A stretch of DNA of 64,000 bases. Source: Liolophura sinensis. Its lineage: Eukaryota > Mollusca > Polyplacophora > Chitonida > Chitonidae. The DNA is taken from the NCBI RefSeq assembly GCF_032854445.1, contig NC_088301.1, forward strand, positions 44,697,116 through 44,761,115. Direction: 5' to 3'. Below the pieces are notes generated by a model. It did no database searches, was not told the origin of the DNA, and saw nothing but the letters and a program-made list of their open reading frames with translations. Both the position numbers and the translations under genes were made by a program. Below, in pieces: positions 1-14,712 of the stretch (position 1 is the stretch's first letter; each line of letters starts with the position of its first letter).

Positions 1-3000
1 CCCTACCGCAATAGGGTTAACATCGAACAAGGTAACAAAAAGCTATGACGGTCATGCTAGGTTGATTTTTTGATATGTTGTGGAGAAAAGTGCAAGTTGA
101 AAGTGGTGGTTTGGTCTGGTACCATGCCAAAGTTTTGAGTTTGAAATTGACAAATTTACTACATAAATAGTATGGAAAATCAGGAGGCTGGTGCAACTTA
201 CAATGGTCAAAAAAATTCACATATTCAGAGCGCAAATTTCTGTGCCCTCCAGCATGTGAATTTATAAGGCATGTACTCTCTTTACCACTGTCATGTATGG
301 TACTCGAGCGTGGGGAAAACCTCATGATGTAACAGATACAATATGACCTAACAATAAGACAAAAGTTAATTAAAACATCACCTACTTTGCAGAGAAACAC
401 TGCTGTTAATGTTCCAGCAACACAGTTCTTACATTATTGATTGGTAAATAATGTCATGCTGGCTAACTTATTTCATATTTCAAAAATCCCAGTCAAGGAT
501 TTGTCATTGCATTTCACAAAATTTAGAACATAAAAACAAAACAAGGCACAAACTGTGGTGTGCTCTTCTTAGTTGACATAAGGAAAGGGTGTGGGGCTTG
601 TGGGGTGTACTGCTGGCAGTAAATATTGTAGCATTACACATGTATATTAACTTAAGTGACTGTAAAGCTGCTTGAAGACACTTACATACATGTACATGAA
701 CACCCCGCATGAATGGACAACCTGGCACTGTTCCAAACGAATCAGGAACCACATTATGTCCCATCCCAAAGCAAGCAAATGTCATAGAAACCAACCCACA
801 CACAATGAGTTACATTTACAAATCCAATTGACTATCATTTTTCTGGGATTTAATAACTTGCCTACAGCAAACTGGAACTGAGCTACTACCACCCTAGGCT
901 TCTAACCAGCATGCAATGATAAACCCAATATTAAAACTGTATGCCAACAGGTGCTTGTTTCTCAAAGTGGTCTGTGCTATCACACTACAGGGGGGGTCAG
1001 TCCTGATTACAAAAATATTACGTGTCTCAGTCCTCTCTAATTTAACACACAAACAAAAAATATTTAAAATCCTGAGAGACTTTCCTGAATTTGCTCAGGC
1101 CTCATTCAGAAATCACAAGCTAAGACCAACCATGGACAATCTATACATGCACATACACAAGACACATATTTCCACTTTTAATAAGGGATAGAGAGGCTGT
1201 CAGGCAGGTTCATTACTGGAGGTGGCCTGAATGACAGCTACATGGACCACCAGAGGTGACAGGCGGCAAGGCATTGAAAAATGGCATTGAGATACAGTAC
1301 ACCGGTGTCAGACAGTAATAACAGGACAGGTGCATGTCACATACAATGTATATTCATACATTTTCACTTAGGCATGTACCTACAGGGGTCGTAATAACGC
1401 CTGTCTACCTGTCGGTGACAGGTCACAAAAAAAATCACCTGTCACAGTGACAGTTAGGCTCAATAAGTTTACAATAAGTCAATATCCATACATGTATATG
1501 TTTGTGAAGTCTGTATATTTACTTGGAGTTCCCATAATCAAAACATTGTTGCAAGTACTTCAGCACTGAAGAACGCCCTTCAGTAATCATTGCTACGGCA
1601 AAACTAGATCTGCAAAAAGCCGTTTTCCTTAGGCCCTAGGCCCTTCCTATCGCCCAAAAGTGTACTGTTTTAGGGCCGCCTTGTTAACATTTCTCGCTCG
1701 AGGACTACGCATGGCATCACAGGTGTGAAGGGGAGCAACTCAAACCACATATAAATCTAAATGCACACAGACCGGATGCTTTTCCTCAATTGTTTTCCTT
1801 GAATGGGAAGCGTATGCATACACAAGTACAGACTGAAATCTTGCAAGTAAGTCTGCTTTTGTTGATCAACAGAATTCTCAGTATGGACAGAATATTGAAC
1901 ATAAAGGGAAATGCTAATGAAACCAAATATTCTTGTAACACGGTAGGCTGACAGTACTTTGCCAAGGTGGCAATGTTGACAGAAAATTTCACAAAACTGA
2001 AATTATATGTTCGCAAAATGTGACAATGGCGATCGGTAGAGCTAGCAGAGATCATAGACTTTCTAAAAGTCATATTGATGGGGCCAGGTATATACATGTA
2101 GGTGAGAGGTACAAAAAAATTCTACCTGTCTCTGGGACAGACGGTATTTAAAAACATTTCTACCCCTTGAACAATGGCTATGCATACATGCACCTGTACA
2201 TTTGCATTCTTGCACAAGGAATATAGTGGTCTTAGAGCATATAGATGTACATGTATGTTACATACTCTCACGCTTAAAACTGTATTATGTACACAGTCTA
2301 TTTGGTTTTGCTATATACATGTATACATGCACATGAAGATAATTACCAAGTACATGTACAAGTATATGTGCATGTACACATAGCTGACAAATACCTGACA
2401 AGAAGATGGGCCGGATGGGTGTCTGTTTGAATAATTTAGGAACATCAGAAGAAAATAAACACACATTCTGTCTTGCTTTTCGTAAAGTTTAACTGAACAC
2501 TTCATTAATGTGCAGTACATGTACACGTTATCGGGTATATGCATACATTAAATCATGCCAAACCAAGACATAATAGAAGGCAGGTACTTGTATAAATGAA
2601 CATGTACAGTACATGTAAATTTCTAAAGTATTCAGTACATGTGTACATACACAATATATAACCACAATCAAATAAATATATACCAACTGAATCTCGTCTC
2701 ACCCAAGCATTTATTAGTTAAATGTTTATTAGACATATTACATGTTACACATGTATGTAACTATAAAATCTCGAACTAGATGCAAATCAGCAATGCTCTG
2801 ATAAGGCAAAATTATTGGTCAGCCAATTTCTTCCTTCACAGATTTGCATCTTTGTTCAATGAGCTCATTACAGATTTCATGAAATTTCAGTATAACGACA
2901 CAAGAAACTAATGGAGTTTGCACAATACAAGACACTGTGAAGCAAACTGATGACTGTATAAGTATTTCTGTAGGAGATCAGAATTAAAATCATGGCTGAG

Positions 3001-4414
3001 TGTGGTGTAATTTATCTCATTTTCAATTTTGTTCAAAGGCTTTGTAAGCTAAAGCCATCAAGAGTGACCACCACATCCATCCACGCTTCATGCCCCTTGT
3101 TGTACTTTATCCCTGCCCAGTATTCCTTAATCATTCCAAATCCTTGTGACATAAAATACAGGTCTGTATTACAATTTACCCAGCTCTGTAAATATATGTT
3201 TTCCCATGTTCATGACATGTACATGTATACACACATGGGGTTTACTACATGAACTCTGCTCATACAGTACAGATCCTTGCTAACTGTACTTCAATTTGTG
3301 ACTTTCAGGAAAGTGCCTTGAGCTATACACGTACACGGAGATGGTAGATTTCATTAAGGCATATGGGAGATGTCAATATCGGAAGCAATTACCCTCCAAA
3401 TTACTCAATATCACCATTACTGTCTATTTACTGAGAAATTTGGAAAACGAGAACATGTCCATTTGAGACTGACAAACGCATTCAACAGAGGACCTCCAAT
3501 TACATATACTATATGTCCACTGATACACATCAAATCACCTCTGCCACAATATTATCACCCACAATTATAAATATGCCAATACATGTACACGTATAGTATT
3601 TCATTGATATCTACATCAAATCTAGTATACATCTGAAGTATTATTGATAGTGAGTGGAATGGAGCATTGGTATACATGCATGTACATGTGCTGAACCTAA
3701 TTCCAAATTTGCATGCTAAGTTGGTATTTATCAGAGAAAAAAATAAACTTTAACTTAAATGTAATTTATCAGAAAAAAAAAAAAATTTTTACCTCTAGTG
3801 CCATAATTTATGCTATAGTCCTATACTAGTATGAGCCCCACCATTCATTCAACTGGCCTGGTAATTTCATTATATTACATGTACCTACATGTATACAGGT
3901 ACATGTACATGACTTCTAAAACAAAAGTGGTAAAGGAACAATCAGGTCATCTTAGGGGAGGGTGGTAAAATAACTGCAGCGGTCGTTTCGCCTAGAGGTA
4001 ATCAGATAGGATCCCGTGATAAGTCTCCTATTGACATCTTACCGGCTTCGCCTCATTTTACACAAATCGGCCTCAAAGTATTGACAGAGATTGATTTTGC
4101 AACGGACCCTATTAAGTTCTGCACGAATCTGCCTGAAATCTTCAGCCAAAGCCATAACCGATTGACTATTTCCACAGGCTAGAATTTTGGGATTTCTAAC
4201 CTACATGTATCGTTGTGGAGATAACTGGCCTGCAAGTATACCTATTCATTCCATGTACACATTCTAAAATCTGAGAAAACATTTTTAATAAAATACTAAA
4301 ATACAATGTACAAGAATCTTGCATTGGTTCCTTTCTAGATTTATGAACAATTTACATATCTTACAGAATAAAAAGTTGAATACAATCTAATAATTGTGTC
4401 ATTTAGAAATATAT

Positions 4415-4505
4415 AATTTCTTGCTATGACACAGATGGCAGTGTGAGTGGTTTACACATCTCATCAACATTACCACTTTTACTGCAATATGCCATAGCAA
4501 GAAAT
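4415..4505. repeat. Short inverted repeat (hairpin), about 90 bp
   Basis: ATTTCTTGCTATG near 4,416-4,428 is matched exactly by its reverse complement CATAGCAAGAAAT at 4,493-4,505, with about 64 bases between the arms. This could be a tiny foldback element or chance. No coding sequence overlaps it. Confidence 0.45.
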
Positions 4506-6664
4506 AACTCGTGTTTATTCTAATGTATCACAAATTGTACATCTTAACTACCTGCAGTACAAAAAATTAGAATGTTCTTTGACCATGTTCACCATTAGTC
4601 ATTTCTTGGACACAGACAGCCAATCAGAGGTGCTTATTGGTTTTGTCTTCACTATTCTTCATTTTTTTTTTCCATAAAATGTTTTTGTTTTGGCTTATCA
4701 AACCTATCTTTTCTGACAGTGGAACACTTCAAAGAGATTTCATTTTGCCGAATGTTTTTTCTGGATACAAATACTCCTTGGCACTCTCAAAACACATGTT
4801 TGAAAGTGAAGAGTTCATAATTGATTCATAGAGTAAATTTGAATTCACATTTAATTCACATAATGACCTGTTATTTATTCCAATAATAAAAAAATCAGTG
4901 TTCAGCAGAAGTGTTAATATCAGAAATACAAACATACCCTGCAGAGTCTATGTGTAAAAACTAGATTTTATCGACAAAAATGTGCACATTACTAGATTTT
5001 CTGTCACCATCAACCTGCATCATGTAAAAGCAATGAGCATAGCCTAGATCTGACAGAGGTGTTTCTTCTGAAGCCATTACACCCATCAACAAGTGTGGCT
5101 GACAGGGTTCAAGTGTAGGGCCAATTTACCCTTATGCTAACAACCTGTCTGTTTGGTGTCAGTCACAGGAAACTTGATCCTTGTGTTTTGGTGTGAAGGG
5201 TCTTGTATTCCCACTGATGACTTGTACATCCGCACATACATGCAGTTACAGAATACAGACTAAGAAGACCACATGGACCCCAGTCTGCCAACAATGTCTA
5301 GACCAGTTTGATAACTTGTTTGTACTGACAAGTCTGTACTTTTACTTGCAACATGTACCACCATGTACATGCACATGTGTCTTTACTGGCACATTGCAGA
5401 TTTTGGCATCTGCAATGATATTATTTCTAACTATCTGGACATCTGGTCAGAGCATTTCAACCCTATCACATATACAATCCCACAGTGTATCATTAATACA
5501 ATGGCTAAATATAACACTATCACACTGTAACTTTTCTTGAAACCAGGAAAACAAATACATGTACAATGCATATACCCTTTTCTTTCAAAATTATACTGTC
5601 CTAACACTCATCCATACCTGAAACAATAACTGAAGTTCACAGAGTAGATAATACTATAGATAATAATAATGTACATCTTTGTAACATGTAAACTTGTTAG
5701 AATTGTTAAGAATTGCTCCATCATAAAATAATCAAAAAGCTACATAGTACACCAAAATTCTTTCATAGCAGCAATATGTAGGTTGTTGAGCCTTTGATGG
5801 ACAGATGGCATGTGTAATCTGTATCACATGATACGCAGTATCAATGTCAGTATTAAACTATTAGGTTGGTCCAGATTGACCCAAAGCTGCTGCCAGGCCA
5901 CTTGTACATGTAGAACTGATAAGAACCACACATAATAAGGCACACATGCAAAGTGTCTTCTAGGCTATCGGCCACAGCTTGTTGTCAAGTATTGATATTT
6001 GACTACTGGTCAAGCTGGTGTGGGTGTTGTTATCAGCCTCTCCCAGCTTATCCAGATTTCTGTACTGATGGAACAGCCAGAACAAACCATGGCTATCACA
6101 AGATGAACTTTAGATACACCAGATTACATTACCAAAAATCCAGTAATTCCTGATATGTCCAAAACAAATCTGAATGACCTGGGGAGGGAAATTGATAATA
6201 CAGACAGAAAATCCGGCCAGGGTGAGTGTAAAAATGGTCTGATGCACAATGACCTCTTGAAAATAATGAAGCCCACCCATACCAGATGAGACATTCACTC
6301 ATACGGCATATATCTGTTTTCTGATAAAGCTGGCCTCACCCGAACACACCAAGAACTGATTTTCCCTGCGTAAAGAGCATGGGTTACCTAAAATCAGTAT
6401 GCACCGCACTGACAAATTAAGGTTTCACGAAAATTCGCAAGTGATGCAAGCTAACTACATGTATATTTGTTGCATATGTACAACCTTATTACTACATGTA
6501 CACGTATGATGCTCTGTGACGTATGAAAGTGGTGTCCTGCCAACAGTTTAAAGCTGTTCCGACCACTAGAATCGATAAGCCTTTGGTTTGGTTAGGTGCA
6601 TGTATACCTTGCTGACTCTGCTCACAACAATAAGGCAGTGGCCCTGTGTTTCATTTCTTCACAG

Positions 6665-6812
6665 CCCGAGCAAACACCCTATACTGCTGCCCCCGGGGAT
6701 AACAGGCTAATTCTCAGACCAGGACAAAAGCTTCATGTGAATGCAGAGAGACAATTTGTTCCAATGCCTATGCCTGGAAATCTTATAGACATACAAGAAG
6801 AATGCACAGCAG
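6665..6812 (+). other. Candidate orphan exon, weak
   Basis: An open frame follows a pyrimidine-rich acceptor (TTTCATTTCTTCACAG) and reaches a possible donor (CAG|GTGCAC). The translation is mixed in composition and protein-like (it includes PGDNRLILRPGQKLHVNAE). I do not recognise it. It lies on the strand opposite ERC, inside the presumed ERC intron, so it may be an exon of a nested gene, a relic of a mobile element, or chance. A second open frame at 7,004-7,342 on the same strand is equally unassigned. Confidence 0.2.
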
Positions 6813-9800
6813 GTGCACTACATGAATGTTATTTAGTATCCCTTAGCCTTTTATTAATTCCTGTGTGTTACACATATGTATTTATAAGGTCCATGGCTCT
6901 TTCACTTTCAATGTGTCTCAGATTTATAATGTTTTAGTTCTCATTTCAGTTGACTATACTGGCACATTGAAAACTTAGTCAATTTAGTGGCTTAACCATA
7001 TAAATGCAACAATGGATGCTTTATAATGATGTAAAAAATAATCCCAAAGAAATGGAGCAAGTAACAGTGGAAAGACCACTAAAAAGTACATCCAAAGCCA
7101 CTTCATTTGTAACTGCAGTCAAACATCTAAAGTTGGCTTTATGGAGCAAGTCTCTTGGAGCAAAATATGTGTACAGCATGGCTGCACCATGCTCCTCCAA
7201 AAAGGTGTGTGGTTTCCTAGGCATGATGTTTGTTGCAGTAGTCAGGCCAGGGTTCTTTCGCGAGCCAGTGAGTCTGATGAAGGATGGGATGACTGGAGAG
7301 GTCTACCATAACAGGCCTGGGTTTAGGCATGACCACTGGTAAAGTGTAAGTTTCTGGCAATTCACTGAGGTGGCTTTATACACTGTACATTTATATCAGC
7401 AACAGAGCAGGTTGTACATTTCACAGTGCATAAAGACACAACATGAGGCCATCTGAACCTTTCTGACAAATGTTTATTTTAAATGGGCATATGGCACACA
7501 AGCAACTCCAGGCGGTCTTATATGTGTGTGCATGCACACCAGGATAACTCCTTACTGCTCATTACCACATCTCATTTCTGATCTAAAATAAGCATCGCCT
7601 CAATCAATGAACTACAAACAGATGTTGGCTGATGCATATATTATGTTTTTAAGGAAACACTGCATTCCAGGGTCAAACTGTATCACCCAGTTGACAAATT
7701 GGATAATAAGGGGTGGGCTGGTGTTTTCACATACATCCATACTATTCTACAAATATTTAACAATTTGTTGTACAGTGCATTTCATGTTGTACAGTGCATT
7801 TTTATGAGCATAATTTTTAGGCTAGAAATGAAAACCTGCTTTTAATACTTTCCATACCAGTACAGACATACATATATTTCCATACCGGTATAGTCATATA
7901 CTACAGTATTAGTCACCATTACAACAGAATATGAATGGTTCAAAGCAAACATATGTGCATACATTTATACATGTTATGATGTAATATCTGATTATATGAA
8001 CTAATGTCTGTGTAGATTGGAAACTTGCATAAAACATACATTTTGTATAACAATCAATGTTAATTAACAATCATGTTTTTTGACAAGGATTATTAGAGCA
8101 AATGGACACAATATTCTTCAAAATTGTCTTGACAAAATGGTGCAAATGTATAGTACTATCTTTTCTGAAATATGATGACAAATTAATTTTAAAACACGTT
8201 TTACACAAATTGTCAGAGTGTATAGCAATAAAAAGGTTTAAGTCTATTAATAATCAGAAGGAAAGGTGGAATCACCTTCAGAATTTTAGACTAATGGTGT
8301 TTTAAATCAAATCAAGAATAATGGACATGCAAAAAGCTAATCTGGTTTGCTGGTCTAGCTAAAACCTTAACCCACAATAATAACGTACTTGTACATTATG
8401 TGTTTGTCGTCTTCAACCAACTTTAGACTGCATAATCTGTAATATGAGCATATATGACCACAAACAGTATTGTCACCAAAGATCTCATGAAGAACAGTGG
8501 GAACGAATGAATCTACAAATTGCCTGTCCATGGCAGGGATGTACAAAATGATGATTACTTCTCTAAAGCCTTGAAGTTTAAAGTGACACTTTGGTTTTAT
8601 ATCCCAGTGCCACTATGGCCAATATATCTATATTCAGGGTGCATTACAGGGAGTTCTGCCCTCAACCTGCCAAACAGCAAAGAGCATTGGACAAGACCAC
8701 AAAAAGCCGGACAGTCAAAGCAATCCAGTGCTTAAGCTCCTTCGCCAGCCAAGAACCTCTCACTGACACATCATATATCCACATATCCCCCATGTCCAGC
8801 AAAGTACATTCAATTGTGTCCAGAGTTCTGACAGTGGATAATTTATTTGAATATTCCACTCTCTGATTAGGACACCCAACAGAGATATTTAAGTCTTAAG
8901 CTGCCCCAGTGGAGCTGATGCAAGCTGAACCTCACAAAAGTTAGCATCTGGTTTGATGACTTGCATGTGGGAGTTCTGGGACCAGGTGGTTCTTATTTCC
9001 ACTCAACATTGTGGGCAGAGACATACATGTCCCAAGCTCTAACACAGGTCTCAAACTGGGTCTGATAGTGTGTTCACAGCCATCTACATGTACATATGCA
9101 CATAATCTGCAACACCCACAGTTCCCAGTCAAAAACTGTGATCACATTCTTACTCACCTAGTGGCTATGAACCCAGTACTTGTGTGCAGTGTAGATAATC
9201 ACATGGGCAAACCATGTGACAACATGTTACAATGTCCAAAAGCCAAACAGAAACTTAACTTTTCTAAATAATCAAAATTTTTCCTACAGATATTTAATTC
9301 ACTTAATTCAGTGACACTTGGATTTTCTTCAACAAAATCTGTATATAAAAGTCAAAAACAATTCACTTGTGTGCACAAAACTGCAGATGCAATATTCACG
9401 TATACCTCCTTACATGTTCACAGTATGTTTCTGCTGACAGAACAAAAAAAGATGTTGTCCTGGGCACAGTACATCTAATGTTTTAGCGTCCAAATTTTGA
9501 AATCCTAATCAAGTTAAAACATGTGTATGTTTCATTAATAACTAGTATATTTAGTGTTTAGGAGGCTCTGTCTGATGATATGATGATATTATGCAGATGT
9601 ATTACTGTAGCTCTTGTCATCTGAGGTCAGTGTGTGAAATAAGCATGACAATTTGAACTTACGTTATCCACACAACTACTTACTTACTAAGGGTAATCTA
9701 TGTACAACTTTTTTCCCATAAAAAGCACCTTTGTGATTAGGAATCAATTAAATAGACTAGGACATATGAGGTGCAGGTTCAACTCTGGTCTTGGACAGGA

Positions 9801-10496
9801 AATTTGCAGATTTAACGGCTCTAAGTATTCGGGGTTTTTGGTGGCAATAAGTGGCCAATGAAGCTCCTTGGGCGTAGAAAAGTTTGTTGGTAACCTTTCA
9901 AATGTAAGTGGTTTATATCGTGTTCCTGGTCACCATAGTACATGTATAAATTATAGAGCACAGAGTATTTCAAACAACCAATACATAAATCACCATATAC
10001 ATATGGTACTTTTTACGTCCACTATTTTTGGTCACCAAATGCAGATCTGTAGCTTCAAAAAGGAAATAAAAGTTTCATGTATGTGTACATGTATTATCAT
10101 ATGATTAACAAAATCCACTAACATCAACACATTTCGAAACTGCTGCATGTGGTAGACGTCAAACATTATCTCTTTATTAGGCAAATGACAAAAATCCAGA
10201 TAGAGTGGACTGGTAAATTATGAATCTGATCTGTCTTGGTCTGTAAGCTTTCAGTATATGTATGCTGAGAAGTGGTGTGCAACAGTTTGCGACACAAATT
10301 ACTGCCCCTAATATAGTAGACAGGATGAAACTGATCAATGAAAAATATATGCCTTGTCTGTCTGCCACCAGTGCCCACCACCTAAATGAGGCAGGTCATG
10401 GATCAGCTTCGCCCTGATTGCACAGGTCAATGTTTTCCCTGACTGTAAACTGGGGTTCAAGCCATCGCTTATGTACATTTATTTTGGTGGCCTAGT

Positions 10497-10720
10497 GTTG
10501 ACAAAAAAAAAAAAGAGAAATAATGGAAAAATCGTCCTAATATTTGCTATAAAGTTATTATATGAAAAGAATAATAAAACAGTGTGAAAAAAAACAATAA
10601 AATCAAAGATAAAAAAATTAAACAAACCAAGATAAAACTGATAATTCAAATCATATAACAAAATAAAAAAAATATAAATATGACAGTAAGAATAATTACA
10701 AAATAATTTTTTTGAAATAA
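10497..10720. repeat. A-rich low-complexity tract
   Basis: About 220 bases dominated by A and AAT/AAAT runs on the plus strand. No gene signal. The minus-strand open frame through it (Phe/Tyr-rich) is a composition artefact. Confidence 0.7.
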
Positions 10721-13677
10721 AATCCAAGTCAACGTTGCTGGCAGGCCCTAGCAAATCAGTTTTAAATTACTTTCATATCTCTCTTGGTGCCAGTTTTCAA
10801 GGTAAAAGCAGGGTTTTAGCCAAAGTAAAACTTAAAAGTGCACGGTGTGTCCAATTTTAAGCATCTCTGGGAAACCTAACCCTGCAAATAAACTTGAATA
10901 ATAAAAAGAAGATTACAATGTAATGGATGCCTAATTTATACCTGTCATTTAAGTCCAGAGAAATGAGGTGTGTCAGGTCTTCATGCAAATCAAGGCAGGT
11001 GCAGATTTACATGCAAGCCTAACTAGTGACCTTATCCAATAATGCCTAGTTTTCTGAAGACAGCATAATCCATTATTGGCTGCATGACTCACAGAACATG
11101 AGGTGAATTTTTCAATGATTTGTACAATGCTGCAGGGTAATGAGTCAATACTTAGGAGTCAGGTATACGATGATGTACATTTACCTGTATCGGAAAGTGG
11201 TGGTTTGAACTGCCAAAGTGTAAAAAGAACCAATACTGGCTACATACACAATATACAACACATGTGGCTTAATATAATCAGGAATGGAACTGAACCAAAT
11301 CATTATGCAAATGCAAACATTTTAAGTAATTTGAAAATAAGATGCTCACAGAAATATTTATTTTGAATATCAAAACTGACAAAGTCTTACAAACACAGAA
11401 TTTTAGACAATGTTTTCACTGAGTGTTCAAATAACAATCAAGGGTACATAAATGTAAATACTCACAGTTGCATGCAAAGTAACAATACGCCAATTCATAC
11501 TCTGTAACACGTGCTATGAGAAGTCAGCGTTTTTACATGTACATGTACATTGTATGTAAAAGGTGCTGTATGAATAGAGCACATACTTTCATCCATAACT
11601 ACATCTAGCGTAAGTGTATTTTTATCCACATGTGTTTGTTGTCCTCAAGTCATCTGATAGGAAGATGAAACACCCTCCCATCCAAAACATACATGTTGAC
11701 ATGACATGCCATCTTTCCCTATGATATTTATGTCTTGCAGGATTGAAAGATGTTAAATGTAGACAAGCGACACAACATTATCAGCTTAGGCTTGCCAAAC
11801 AAGGAAATATTAACGTTTATTTTGACACAATATACATGTACATGTAGCGTCTTCAAAACCTTGTTTGAAGCATGATGGTGTCAAAATATAACACAGCAGT
11901 ATTCTGGCCACTTAATGTTTAATACAAACAGTTACTATGTCAAGTCTTTTTTTCAAAAAATTTTAAGCTTTGAGGTACATGTAGACTATTCAGTGCTACT
12001 TTTAAAGCCTTTAAAACTTCCTTAGAACACGTATAATGTTACAATCCACAGATGGTTTTAAGCTTAGTTACATGTAGCTACATGTATAGAAAGAATAGAA
12101 ATACTACAGATATTAAATGTCACTAGCCTTCAAAAGCCTAGGTCTTACAGTTTAAATCTCTTCTGTCATACATGTGCTTTCACACAGATACATGTATATA
12201 ACACCACTTGAGGTTCGATTCCCTGCACATATTGTGTAACTTCATCACACTAATCTAGCAACATCTGCCTAAACAAAACCATTTCTAGACAATACTCTCA
12301 GATAAGGTCATGTGCCAATATAAAATGTCAAATAAACAGGCAGGTTTATCCCAAACTGACAGTCCCATGATGATGTGCATGCACATATACAGGTCTGACT
12401 AAATCTACCAAACTGACCCAGATTCAACAGGGTATGTAATGCTATTATCTTCAACACTGACTGATGCATGGTGGTGACCAGCACAATACAGGGATACAAA
12501 TATCTAATTTGGAAAGTGGATTGTGGAATAACTTGTGGAATGCTACTATTTATTACATGCACAATTTGAAAAGGTCATGACAATCTAGTGACTCTCATAC
12601 TATAAGTATGGTGCATGTATCTATTCATAAATATCATGCCGTCCCTTGATATACATACAATATACATCATAAGATGAACAGATGCATTGTACAGGTTTAA
12701 ATGAAGATATATAAGACATAGAACACATACAATCAAGTACAAGACATGGTTCAAATAGACAAAATTAATGTAAACTTCATGTTTACTACTGCATATTGTT
12801 AACACCCATATATGTATAAGAATACTAATAATTTCTCCTTTGGAAAATAAAGACAGACAAGGCTGTGGGTGGGAGAATGGAAGGGTGCTTGCTCGCTATA
12901 GATACAGTACTATACCTCTCCTGTTGATATGCTGAATGATGGAGCGCAACTAAGTGACAGTTAGCAAAATTGGGCAGGTCCACTTAAGCAGTCAAAATCC
13001 AAAATGAGGCAATATGGCTAATGCCTGTTGCAGAAATATTAGCTACATATCTTTTGTAAGGTTTTTTGGATAACTGTAAAAGGTGGTGACCTTGAAGGCA
13101 GTGCAAGACATAGCTTACATTGAAAACAAGCCATTTTATTGAATAATACACTTTCTCCGTTATGTTTGACAAATTATTTGTGGTTGAACATTTACATGTA
13201 CATATAGGTTACCTGCCCAATTTCGCTGCAGCACTCCGTCCATCAGCATATCAATAGGAGAGCATCAGCACTATATCCACATGTATCTTGTCCAAACTTA
13301 AAACTATTATTCTTCCTTTCACCGATAAGCCTCTGAACCAATGAGGTTGCCACTGCTGTCTGCATTGTCAAGATGTTTTTTGCAAAGAATGATAGCCAGA
13401 TCCGGATGTTCTGGATTCTGTCACCCATAAACATGATCATCATCATATATATGAAGCACATGCAACTACCTGAAATATGCTTCAATACTGCATTAGTCAG
13501 CAATCATATAAACAAATAAATAATGAATTACCACATACAGCTCAATTAAAGTACATCCATTACACGTATCATTCAATGATACATGTACCTATATGAAAAC
13601 ATTTTCTGCAGTTGACAGCATGAGTGAAAATTGATTATATTAACTGCTGGTTTACAGTGAAAAAAAATTTACATTAC

Positions 13678-14697
13678 CTGAATCTCTGCTTGAGCCACTT
13701 TATACTGTTCATTCAGAGTATTATATTTGGAGTTTTCCTCTTTCCTTAACGTTCTTTCTTTTTTTAGTTCAGGACTCCAAAAAGTTTTAATACTGTTCAT
13801 ACAGGAGCTGAGTTTTTCTTTGGTAGCATCCAAGTCCCTCATTAAGTTTGCACTTTCCCGATTAGCATCAGATAGTTGTGCCTGGAGTTCATGGACCCCT
13901 AAACGAGCATCAAGATCCCTGTGTGATGATGGGTGAAGCATACTGTTCAGTTCAGCCTGAGACTTTGATGGTAGACTTGTTGAAAGTTGACTAAGTTGAC
14001 TAAGTTGCTGCTCTAAAGTTGACTCCTGCTCTATAGACCTTGATCGGCTGACTTTGTGATGGGCATAGTCGCGTTCCAAAGATCTCGCCCCCATATAGGG
14101 GTAGTCACGGTCCAAAGAACGATCACGTAGAGCGGCTCCACGTCTTTCACGAGGTAAACTCTCACGCACGTATCCATGTCTATCCAGCGATGCTGTACTA
14201 TTTCGCTCTTGTTGCAAGAAAAGGGCTTCTCTTTCAGACAAACGATCAGCTGAACGATCCCTTACCAGATTCTTCATGCTTGCTGTGCTGTTGGATCTAC
14301 TGCTGTGGGTAGGGCTTTGATACGGGCTCCTGCTGGAAGGAGAAGGGATTGGGCTTGTGGCATATCCAGGTTCCAGGTATGTTCCCTGTCCTAGATTGTA
14401 CACTGCACTCAGCGACTGCAATGTCTCCATGGGTAGATCTAAAGGACTGTTGGCACGGCTTCCTTGGCGGCTGCTTGAGGCACTACCGCCAGCGCTACTT
14501 GAGCCCCCTGTACGACGAGTCCTTGCCGTAGGAATAGATCTGGACATGGAAGCACTTTGAGGTACTGGCTGTCCCAGCAGTGTTGAAAGTGCACTCCCTG
14601 AGTGGTGGCTCTGTGTGCCACCTTTATGCTTTGGACTTTGAGTAGATGCATCATGTTTGGTAGGTGAACGAGAATAGGTTTGTGACTGTCCGTGCAT
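13678..14697 (-). CDS. ERC: ELKS/ERC/CAST active-zone scaffold, first coding exon (partial gene)
   Basis: A 340-codon exon with ATG at 14,697 and donor CAG|GTAATG at 13,677. Residues about 296-340 (KLSSCMNSIKTFWSPELKKE, then RTLRKEENSKY and QYKVAQAEIQ) match the highly conserved stretch of human ERC1/ERC2 that starts KLSSSMNSIKTFWSPELKKE. Residues 90-107 (PMETLQSLSAVYNLGQGTYL) match the short N-terminal ERC motif SMENIQSLNAAY..YL. Between them lies a Ser/Arg-rich, probably disordered linker with repeated RDRSLDRDY/RSLERDY units, then the start of a coiled coil near 265. ERC proteins organise presynaptic release sites and bind RIM, liprin-alpha and Rab6; some isoforms act in cortical secretion. 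The frame is fully open. Downstream coiled-coil exons were not found in this window. A likely 5'UTR acceptor lies about 15 bases upstream of the ATG. Confidence 0.93.
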
Positions 14698-14712
14698 TGT
14701 TGTTTGGATACT

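Larger units (their letters stand above)
1..13677. other. Long non-coding stretch, probable ERC introns
   Basis: No convincing conserved exon was found in this region on either strand. The ERC first coding exon ends at 13,678 (minus strand) with a good donor, so the next ERC exons must lie at lower coordinates or outside the window; this stretch is most simply its first large intron. It holds many ACATGTA palindromes, an A-rich tract (10,497-10,720), a hairpin near 4.4 kb and short tRNA-like B-box fragments (for example near 12,208). One weak candidate exon on the plus strand (6,665-6,812) is listed separately. Confidence 0.55.

Noticed and set aside
12205-12230. tRNA B-box-like GAGGTTCGATTCCCTGC
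   Set aside because: No A box or cloverleaf nearby; probably a SINE fragment.
13243-13503. Minus-strand frame just downstream of the ERC exon as a second ERC exon
   Set aside because: The translation is not coiled-coil and does not match the conserved ERC sequence that should follow.
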